A DNA stretch of 64,000 nucleotides from Amaranthus tricolor (Eukaryota; Streptophyta; Magnoliopsida; Caryophyllales; Amaranthaceae), in NCBI RefSeq assembly GCF_026212465.1, contig NC_080059.1:26055292-26119291 (forward strand). Direction: 5' to 3'. Below are positions 1 through 7,141 of the stretch, piece after piece; positions within the stretch are counted from its first letter, which is position 1; the number at the start of each line of letters is the position of its first letter. The translations under genes were made by a program, and so were the position numbers. The notes under the pieces are model-generated. The model saw only the letters and a program-made list of their open reading frames with translations, searched no databases and was not told where the DNA came from.

Positions 1-1735
1 CATTCTTCATTGATCATTGATCCTTGTTCATTCTTCATCGTTCATTCGTCATTGATCATTGATCCTTGTTCATTCTTCATCGTTCATTCGTCATTGACCA
101 TTACTCCTTGTTCATTCTTCATCGTTCATTCTTCATTGATCATTGATCCTTGTTCATTCTTCATTGATCATTGATCCTTGTTCATTCTTCATCGTTCATT
201 CGTCATTGATCATTGATCCTTGTTCATTCTTCATCGTTCATTCGTAATTGATCATTGATCCTTGTTCATTCTTCATCGTTCATTCATCATTGACCATTAA
301 TCCTTGTTCATTCTTCATCGTTCATTCTTCATTGATCATTGATCCTTGTTCATTCTTCATCGTTCATTCGTCATTGACCATTAATCCTTGTTCATTCTTC
401 ATCGTTCATTCTTCATTGATCATTGATCCTTGTTCATTCTTCATTGATCATTGATCCTTGTTCATTCTTCATCGTTCATTCGTCATTGATCATTGATCCT
501 TGTTCATTCTTCATCGTTCATTCGTCATTGATCATTGATCCTTGTTCATTCTTCATCGTTCATTCGTCATTGACCATTACTCCTTGTTCATTCTTCATCG
601 TTCATTCTTCATTGATCATTGATCCTTGTTCATTCTTCATCGTTCATTCGTCATTGATCATTGATCCTTGTTCATTCTTCATCGTTCATTCTTCATTGAT
701 CATTGATCCTTGTTCATTCTTCATCGTTCATTCGTCATTGATCATTGATCCTTGTTCATTCTTCATCGTTCATTCGTCATTGACCATTACTCCTTGTTCA
801 TTCTTCATCGTTCATTCTTCATTGATCATTGATCCTTGTTCATTCTTCATCGTTCATTCTTCATTGACCATTAATCCTTGTTCATTCTTCATCGATCATT
901 CTTCATTGATCATTGTTCCTAGTTCATTCTTCATCGTTCATTCTTCATTGATCATTGATCCTTGTTCATTCTTCATCGTTCATTCTTCATTGATCATTGA
1001 TCCTTGTTCATTGTTCATCGTTCATTCGTCATTGATCATTGATCCTTGTTCATTCTTCATCGTTCATTCGTCATTGACCATTACTCCTTGTTCATTCTTC
1101 ATCATTCATTCTTCATTGATCATTGATCCTTGTTCATTCTTCATCGTTCATTCGTCATTGATCATTGATCCTTGTTCATTCTTCATCGTTCATTCGTCAT
1201 TGACCATTACTCCTTGTTCATTCTTCATCGTTCATTCTTCATTGATCATTGATCCTTGTTCATTCTTCATCGTTCATTCGTCATTGATCATTGATCATTA
1301 TTCATTCTTCATCGTTCATTTTTCATTTATCATTGATCCTTGTTCATTCTTCATCGTTCATTCTTCATTGATCATTGATCCTTGTTCATTCTTCATCGTT
1401 CATTCGTCATTGACCATTAATCCTTGTTCATTCTTCATCGTTCATTCTTCTTTGATCATTGATCCTTTTTCATTCTTCATTGATCATTGATCCTTGTTCA
1501 TTCTTCATCGTTCATTCGTCATTGATCATTGATCCTTGTTCATTCTTCATCGTTCATTCTTCATTGATCATTGATCCTTGTTCATTCTTCATCGTTCATT
1601 CGTCATTGATCATTGATCCTTGTTCATTCTTCATCGTTCATTCGTCATTGACCATTACTCCTTGTTCATTCTTCATCGTTCATTCTTCATTGATCATTGA
1701 TCCTTGTTCATTCTTCATTGATCATTGATCCTTGT
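1..1735 (+). repeat. 42-bp satellite array, left block
   Basis: Head-to-tail 42-bp units. The consensus is three 14-mers: A = ATTGATCATTGATC, B = CTTGTTCATTCTTC and C = ATCGTTCATTCGTC or the same ending in CTTC. A few 28-bp units (A+B only) occur, for example near 430-460 and 1470-1500. The block ends inside a B module, where element E1 is inserted; the array resumes in register at 5904. One + frame is open and would encode a 14-residue repeat around DPCSFFIVHS, but the consensus has no ATG on this strand, so it is not annotated as coding. Satellite identity is certain. The chromosomal location (centromeric, subtelomeric or interstitial) cannot be read from the sequence. Confidence 0.97.
1731..1735. 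repeat. Target site duplication of E1, left copy (CTTGT)
   Basis: CTTGT directly precedes the E1 5' LTR and recurs directly after the 3' LTR at 5904-5908. A 5-bp duplication is typical of LTR retrotransposon integration. Removing the element and one copy restores an uninterrupted satellite B module. Confidence 0.95.
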
Positions 1736-2195
1736 TGATGCAATTATGGATAGCCCACAGTCCAAAGCAAAGGAAGAAAAGCATAATTGCATCATTGCAC
1801 TTGCTCAGCCCATTGAACCTATGAAACTTGCTGATTTTTGCTTGGAAAATGAAGAGGATGATCTTCAAAATAGACTAAGCATAAACATGGAATTAAGACA
1901 AAGACAAGAAGGAAAACAAGGAAGTCTCCTAATAGCCATCAAGCAAAACAGGAACATGAACCTGTTCCCAAGTCTACAAACAGCAGAATCAACAAAACAT
2001 CACATTGCCTGCCAGCCTACCTTTGGAGCATTAGAACGTCTAGCTTTGTGCCTGCATAAGCATGGAGATCCAAGTAATGGCATCTCTAGACATGGAAGAT
2101 TACACCAAGACTTAGAGGCATCACAACGGATCCTCACAGAAGCCACAAGACCAGCTCCAAGGTCGCTTGCTTGCCTGACGTTTGATAATGGCTGA
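1736..2195 (+). other. 5' LTR copy of the E1 ORF C-terminal coding segment
   Basis: This is the LTR duplicate of the last 153 codons of the E1 protein, from DAIMDSPQ to LTFDNG and the stop at 2193-2195. In this position it lies upstream of the promoter, without the capsid region, and its frame continues leftward into satellite. It is therefore a by-product of LTR duplication and probably not expressed. Confidence 0.8.
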
Positions 2196-2438
2196 TCAAG
2201 AAGCCAGCCACCACCTGCTGACCAGCAGACCTAGCAAGCTTTGGCTAGATCGTATCTTTCAATCATTTGGGCCTCCAAGGGTAGAAATGGAATCTATACA
2301 CTAGAATCTTGCTACCAAGACTCTTAGTGACCATTATCAACCTTTGGAAGAACACAATAAAGTGTGTGGAAGGTCACCTGGTCAGCAGCTTTCTGTCATG
2401 ATTTCAGAATTCTATACTTAGCTTGTTTTTATGTTTTT

Positions 2439-2462
2439 AATAAAGCACATGTTGTGCACGTG
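2439..2462 (+). promoter_or_regulatory. Conserved U3 block: AATAAA, ACATGT and GTGCACGTG
   Basis: AATAAA is followed by CACATGT and then GTGCACGTG, which contains a G-box core (CACGTG). The same order and spacing occur in the E2 LTR on the opposite strand at 45743-45766, although the LTRs are otherwise strongly diverged. It lies about 70-95 bp upstream of the TATA box, so an upstream activator site is more likely than a poly(A) signal of the element. CACGTG is a known plant bZIP/bHLH binding core; its use here is inferred. The second copy is at 5431-5454. Confidence 0.55.
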
Positions 2463-2534
2463 TCCTTTATGACCGTTATAATTAGTTGGACGTGTCCTTA
2501 GCCTTCTCTTTGTATTTCCCTCGTCCCATAAGTC

Positions 2535-2543
2535 TATATATAG
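2535..2543 (+). promoter_or_regulatory. TATA box of E1 5' LTR (TATATATAG)
   Basis: TATATATAG is preceded by GTC and lies 377 bp before the LTR end. It is the only strong TATA-like element in the LTR, and an equivalent TATATATA motif occupies the matching place in E2. Transcription is expected to begin around 2565-2575. The 3' LTR copy is at 5527-5535. Confidence 0.75.
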
Positions 2544-2914
2544 AAGTCCCTAGCCTTGTAACAAACAAGTTTCAGTTTTATAAAATTTCAGAAATTAGAT
2601 TTCATTGGAGTGTTCCTTTGTTTTCTTCCTTGAATGTGTATGTACATTCAAAAGGGTCTTGAGTAGTGCAAGATCTTCAACCTAATATAGCTGAGAGTAG
2701 TCCTTGGCTATACTTAGGGGATTGTTGGCCTTGGAGGGTTAAACTCCTAGTCTTTCAATCCAAGATTCACCCTACAAACTTGTTCTGTTTGTGTGAATCA
2801 TATCCCTATTCATGTGTGTTTTGGGTGTGTTTGGCTATCATATTACGTGGGATTGAAGGTTGGATTGATTCTCTACATTGCATTGAGGAATTCCAACCCA
2901 AACACGCATCAATT

Positions 2915-2928
2915 TGGTATCAGAGCCA
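2915..2928 (+). promoter_or_regulatory. E1 primer-binding site (initiator tRNA-Met)
   Basis: TGGTATCAGAGCCA begins three bases after the 5' LTR. It is the canonical plant LTR-retrotransposon primer site, complementary to the 3' end of initiator tRNA-Met, where minus-strand DNA synthesis starts. Its position fixes the LTR boundary and the element's + orientation. Confidence 0.95.
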
Positions 2929-3154
2929 CTGGTTACGAAGGCCGGAAAATCAAGAAAGCATCATTCATCCTGTTTGTGATTTTACAATCTGTCTGGTGAG
3001 AAATTTATGCATATCTTTTTGTAGACGTAGATTTTCATCAAATCCTTTTAGATTAATCAAGGTTAGTGTCTTAACTTTGAGTTCTTGAAAGAAAAATTGG
3101 ATTTCACGTTGTGTGCAAAATTTGGCGTAAGTGTTTGCACAAACTACAGAAACT

Positions 3155-3176
3155 GAATCTTGAAAATTCAAGATTC
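3155..3176 (+). repeat. Perfect inverted repeat in E1 leader
   Basis: GAATCTTGAA and TTCAAGATTC are separated by AA. As RNA this could form a 9-bp stem with a 4-nt loop. It resembles the later leader palindromes at 3502-3518 (CAGATTC/GAATCTG) and 3521-3537 (TTTCTGAA/TTCAGAAA), suggesting a reiterated structured motif. Confidence 0.7.
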
Positions 3177-3597
3177 TGATTTGTGGAGCATTGGTGATAT
3201 TTTTGTTCTTTTTTTTATCATTTTAAATTTTGATCAGTTAAAATAGAGGTTTGCAATCACATTTAATTTTATATTACGTGCAAATTGGTTTTTGTTAAGG
3301 CTATGCATTGCATTGTATTCACAAAAGTCAGAATCCTTAGAAACTGATTTTCTGTGATCAAGTGATTTTGTTGTTCATTGTTGTTTTTCTTTCCTTTTCT
3401 ACATTAGTTGTCTTTTATAATCAAATAAATAAGGATTTACATTAGTATTTCGTTAAAATTCAAAGTACAAATTGATTTATTGCTGTTTTGTGCACAAAGA
3501 ACAGATTCTTAGAATCTGATTTTCTGAAATTCAGAAAGTGCTGCTGCATTCTGTTTGCTTCTGTGCATTTGTGTCTTTTCATCTAAAATACATCACC

Positions 3598-5187
3598 ATG
3601 ACTGAGGAAGAGAAGAGAGAGTTCATTCAAATGACCCTAGCAGCCATGGATCAAAAATTTGTTGAGTTTAACATGATGAATCAAGATAGGATGCCTCAAA
3701 ACAGAACACAAGAGAATATGAATTTGAGGGTAGATGTAGCGGAGTTTAGTGGCCAATCCTTAACACCCGAGGATTACTTGAAATGGGAGGCTAGGTTGGA
3801 GAGTTTCTTTGAGTTCAAAGAAGCCACTGAAGGACAGCAATACAAGCTAGCTAAAAGCAAGCTAACCAAGCTAGCTGCTCTATGGCTTGAGAGAGTGCAA
3901 GGGCAAAGAAGGAGGGAGAACAAGGGGAAGATTAACACGTGGGCTAAATTAAAGAAACACCTCAGGAGGAAATACGTGCCCTTATCCTATAGACCACTAC
4001 CAAATCTTACACCCCTACCCCCACGTAAGACCATGGCTACTCCTACGAAACAAGTGCTGACCAAACGTGACTGTGATGAGGATCAAACCCAACTGCAGGC
4101 CAAAGTAGTGAAAACAATAGAGAAAGCACCAGTAGACCTTGAGTTAACTAAGCCCTTGATTGTTGATGACAAGGAAACATGCTATGTTCTGAATCACAGT
4201 GAATACCACAAAGAAATTCAGAATAGGAAGGAATGCGTGCATGTGTTCACTAAAGAAATTAGTGAAAACCAAGTCCAACAGCAACCCACAACATTGAATT
4301 CAGTAGAAGATGAAGCACTAGACACTGAGCTGATTAAAACTATACATGTTGATGATGTGGAATTAAACAAACAGCATTTGCAAGCTTCATCTACATGTTG
4401 TGAAATGAGTGGCTTTTATTTCATGGAAGACACTATCATTGACATTCATCCTGTTTGCAGGTATTATACAAATGATGAACAAAGGACTGTAAAGGTGCTG
4501 CAACCACAAAATGGACTCAAAAAGCAAACTATAGTAGAAGAGGAGCAGTGCAATATCCAAGCAAAAGGTGACATCAAGTCAAAGGAACTGCAGGAAGGAA
4601 CATTGGCATGGATGCATGTTGATCTTCTGGACAGCCATGGAATCTCGAAGGCGTTCAACGTAGATGATTCCAAAAAACATGAGGGCAACGCAGAATTGAG
4701 GACAATTCTGTTTAAAGAAGGAGGGATTGATGCAATTATGGATAGCCCACAGTCCAAAGCAAAGGAAGAAAAGCATAATTGCATCATTGCACTTGCTCAG
4801 CCCATTGAACCTATGAAACTTGCTGATTTTTGCTTGGAAAATGAAGAGGATGATCTTCAAAATAGACTAAGCATAAACATGGAATTAAGACAAAGACAAG
4901 AAGGAAAACAAGGAAGTCTCCTAATAGCCATCAAGCAAAACAGGAACATGAACCTGTTCCCAAGTCTACAAACAGCAGAATCAACAAAACATCACATTGC
5001 CTGCCAGCCTACCTTTGGAGCATTAGAACGTCTAGCTTTGTGCCTGCATAAGCATGGAGATCCAAGTAATGGCATCTCTAGACATGGAAGATTACACCAA
5101 GACTTAGAGGCATCACAACGGATCCTCACAGAAGCCACAAGACCAGCTCCAAGGTCGCTTGCTTGCCTGACGTTTGATAATGGCTGA
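3598..5187 (+). CDS. Gag-like protein of E1, capsid region truncated, C-terminus encoded in LTR
   Basis: 529 residues from the first in-frame ATG, which sits in a good context (CACCATG); the open frame extends 20 codons upstream without an ATG. Residues about 41-132 match the N-terminal half of a plant Ty3/gypsy Gag capsid domain (landmarks VAEFSG, YLKWE, GQQYKLAK, LRRKYVP) and align well with E2. The second half of that domain, present in E2, is missing after YRP at about 133. No CCHC knuckle or pol motifs are visible. Residues about 242-278 contain KTIHV and SGFYFMED, shared with E2; function unknown. ELRTILFKEGG (366-376) overlaps the polypurine tract, and residues 377-529 are encoded by the 3' LTR. 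The protein probably could not build a normal capsid alone. The family call is firm; activity is uncertain. Confidence 0.85.
   Translation: MTEEEKREFIQMTLAAMDQKFVEFNMMNQDRMPQNRTQENMNLRVDVAEFSGQSLTPEDYLKWEARLESFFEFKEATEGQQYKLAKSKLTKLAALWLERVQGQRRRENKGKINTWAKLKKHLRRKYVPLSYRPLPNLTPLPPRKTMATPTKQVLTKRDCDEDQTQLQAKVVKTIEKAPVDLELTKPLIVDDKETCYVLNHSEYHKEIQNRKECVHVFTKEISENQVQQQPTTLNSVEDEALDTELIKTIHVDDVELNKQHLQASSTCCEMSGFYFMEDTIIDIHPVCRYYTNDEQRTVKVLQPQNGLKKQTIVEEEQCNIQAKGDIKSKELQEGTLAWMHVDLLDSHGISKAFNVDDSKKHEGNAELRTILFKEGGIDAIMDSPQSKAKEEKHNCIIALAQPIEPMKLADFCLENEEDDLQNRLSINMELRQRQEGKQGSLLIAIKQNRNMNLFPSLQTAESTKHHIACQPTFGALERLALCLHKHGDPSNGISRHGRLHQDLEASQRILTEATRPAPRSLACLTFDNG
4714..4727 (+). promoter_or_regulatory. 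E1 polypurine tract
   Basis: AAAGAAGGAGGG followed by AT lies directly before the 3' LTR. This is the expected site of the RNase H-resistant primer for plus-strand synthesis. It is also translated, as part of the KEGG motif of the ORF, so the same bases serve coding and priming. E2 has the equivalent tract at 46489-46501. Confidence 0.9.
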
Positions 5188-5903
5188 TCAAGAAGCCAGC
5201 CACCACCTGCTGACCAGCAGACCTAGCAAGCTTTGGCTAGATCGTATCTTTCAATCATTTGGGCCTCCAAGGGTAGAAATGGAATCTATACACTAGAATC
5301 TTGCTACCAAGACTCTTAGTGACCATTATCAACCTTTGGAAGAACACAATAAAGTGTGTGGAAGGTCACCTGGTCAGCAGCTTTCTGTCATGATTTCAGA
5401 ATTCTATACTTAGCTTGTTTTTATGTTTTTAATAAAGCACATGTTGTGCACGTGTCCTTTATGACCGTTATAATTAGTTGGACGTGTCCTTAGCCTTCTC
5501 TTTGTATTTCCCTCGTCCCATAAGTCTATATATAGAAGTCCCTAGCCTTGTAACAAACAAGTTTCAGTTTTATAAAATTTCAGAAATTAGATTTCATTGG
5601 AGTGTTCCTTTGTTTTCTTCCTTGAATGTGTATGTACATTCAAAAGGGTCTTGAGTAGTGCAAGATCTTCAACCTAATATAGCTGAGAGTAGTCCTTGGC
5701 TATACTTAGGGGATTGTTGGCCTTGGAGGGTTAAACTCCTAGTCTTTCAATCCAAGATTCACCCTACAAACTTGTTCTGTTTGTGTGAATCATATCCCTA
5801 TTCATGTGTGTTTTGGGTGTGTTTGGCTATCATATTACGTGGGATTGAAGGTTGGATTGATTCTCTACATTGCATTGAGGAATTCCAACCCAAACACGCA
5901 TCA
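4728..5903 (+). repeat. E1 3' LTR
   Basis: 1176 bp, from TGATGC to GCATCA, apparently identical to 1736-2911. Its first 460 bp encode the last 153 residues of the E1 ORF. The TATA copy is at 5527-5535. The segment between the ORF stop and the TATA box includes a single diverged relative (near 5280) of a motif that is tandemly duplicated in the E2 LTR. Confidence 0.95.
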
Positions 5904-5908
5904 CTTGT
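5904..5908. repeat. Target site duplication of E1, right copy (CTTGT)
   Basis: Matches 1731-1735 exactly. The satellite continues from here in the register expected if E1 were removed. Confidence 0.95.
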
Positions 5909-7141
5909 TCATTCTTCATCGTTCATTCGTCATTGATCATTGATCCTTGTTCATTCTTCATCGTTCATTCGTAATTGATCATTGATCCTTGTTCATTCTT
6001 CATCGTTCATTCATCATTGACCATTAATCCTTGTTCATTCTTCATCGTTCATTCTTCATTGATCATTGATCCTTGTTCATTCTTCATCGTTCATTCGTCA
6101 TTGACCATTAATCCTTGTTCATTCTTCATCGTTCATTCTTCATTGATCATTGATCCTTGTTCATTCTTCATTGATCATTGATCCTTGTTCATTCTTCATC
6201 GTTCATTCGTCATTGATCATTGATCCTTGTTCATTCTTCATCGTTCATTCGTCATTGATCATTGATCCTTGTTCATTCTTCATCGTTCATTCGTCATTGA
6301 CCATTACTCCTTGTTCATTCTTCATCGTTCATTCTTCATTGATCATTGATCCTTGTTCATTCTTCATCGTTCATTCGTCATTGATCATTGATCCTTATTC
6401 ATTCTTCATCGTTCATTTTTCATTTATCATTGATCCTTGTTCATTCTTCATCGTTCATTCTTCATTGATCATTGATCGTTGTTCATTCTTCATCGTTCAT
6501 TCGTCATTGACCATTACTCCTTGTTCATTCTTCATCGTTCATTCTTCATTGATCATTGATCCTTGTTCATTCTTCATCGTTCATTCTTCTTTGATCATTG
6601 ATCCTTCTTCATTCTTCATTGATCATTGATCCTTGTTCATTCTTCATCATTCATTCTTCATTGACCATTGATCCTTGTTCATTCTTCATCGTTCATTCTT
6701 CATTGACCATTAATCCTTGTTCATTCTTCATCGATCATTCTTCATTGATCATTGTTCCTAGTTCATTCTTCATCGTTCATTCTTCATTGATCATTGATCC
6801 TTGTTCATTCTTCATCGTTCATTCTTCATTGATCATTGATCCTTGTTCATTGTTCATCGTTCATTCGTCATTGATCATTGATCCTTGTTCATTCTTCATC
6901 GTTCATTCGTCATTGACCATTACTCCTTGTTCATTCTTCATCGTTCATTCTTCATTGATCATTGATCCTTGTTCATTCTTCATCGTTCATTCGTCATTGA
7001 CCATTAATCCTTGTTCATTCTTCATCGTTCATTCTTCTTTGATCATTGATCCTTGTTCATTCTTCATTGATCATTGATCCTTGTTCATTCTTCATCGTTC
7101 ATTCGTCATTGATCATTGATCCTTGTTCATTCTTCATCGTT

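Larger units (their letters stand above)
1736..2911 (+). repeat. E1 5' LTR
   Basis: 1176 bp, bounded by the short inverted repeat TGATGC/GCATCA. It is repeated at 4728-5903 with a constant offset of 2992 bp and identical length. The first 460 bp is open and corresponds to the C-terminal coding part of the E1 ORF. A TATA box at 2535-2543 places the U3/R boundary roughly 30 bp further on. This LTR would drive transcription of the element. Confidence 0.95.
2912..3597 (+). other. E1 internal leader (untranslated) with palindromes
   Basis: This 686-bp region lies between the 5' LTR and the first in-frame ATG of the gag-like ORF. It is AT-rich and has no convincing ORF. After the primer-binding site it holds perfect short inverted repeats at 3155-3176 (10-bp arms), 3502-3518 (7-bp arms) and 3521-3537 (8-bp arms), and a GTGCAC motif at 3490-3495 that also recurs in the E2 leader. 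Leaders of retroelements commonly hold packaging and dimerisation structures; that role here is inferred. Confidence 0.7.
1736..5903 (+). mobile_element. E1: non-autonomous gag-only LTR retrotransposon
   Basis: A complete 4168-bp element. It has two direct 1176-bp LTRs starting TGATGC and ending GCATCA, a 5-bp target duplication, a primer-binding site for initiator tRNA-Met, a polypurine tract and one gag-like ORF. The internal region is only 1816 bp and has no pol gene. The Gag resembles Ty3/gypsy (Metaviridae) capsid sequence. The structure fits the class described in plants as terminal-repeat retrotransposons with a GAG domain (TR-GAG); that class assignment is an inference. Movement would require reverse transcriptase and integrase from another element. 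No LTR-LTR difference was seen by eye, so the insertion is young. Confidence 0.93.
1..7141 (+). repeat. 2968-bp higher-order repeat, copy 1 (split by E1)
   Basis: After removing E1 and one target duplication (4173 bp), this segment has the same order of unit variants and 28-bp units as 7142-10109. Diagnostic variants such as the GTAATTGATC junction at 243 and 7384, and a long 42-bp-only run from 423 and from 7564, recur at a constant 7141-bp offset, which is 2968 bp of satellite plus the insertion. The phase of the start is arbitrary because the window begins inside the array. Confidence 0.85.

Noticed and set aside
423..1490. Long + strand open frames in the satellite encoding a 14-residue repeat (up to 355 codons)
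   Set aside because: The unit length is a multiple of three with no stop in one frame, so openness is automatic. The consensus has no ATG on this strand, the frames open only with TTG, and they close wherever a 28-bp unit shifts phase. Substitutions show no coding pattern by eye.
1..1735. Telomeric repeat, because of the 7-bp sub-unit
   Set aside because: The sub-units do not match the plant TTTAGGG type or a G-rich telomere motif, and the array is internal to a larger ordered structure.
2666..3088. 140-codon + strand frame across the E1 5' LTR end and primer-binding site
   Set aside because: It crosses the LTR boundary and primer site, has no in-frame ATG at its start, and its LTR half is repeated at 5658 with a different continuation into satellite. 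It is a chance frame.
2990..3597. Possible intron in the E1 leader (GTGAGA donor-like site near 2995)
   Set aside because: The donor match is weak and no convincing branch point and acceptor pair could be identified; not supported without transcript data.
3598..5187. Hidden protease, reverse transcriptase or integrase fragments in E1 or E2
   Set aside because: I looked for the DTG/DSG protease, YVDD/YIDD reverse transcriptase, HHCC and CCHC motifs in both long proteins and found none; both interiors are too short for pol.
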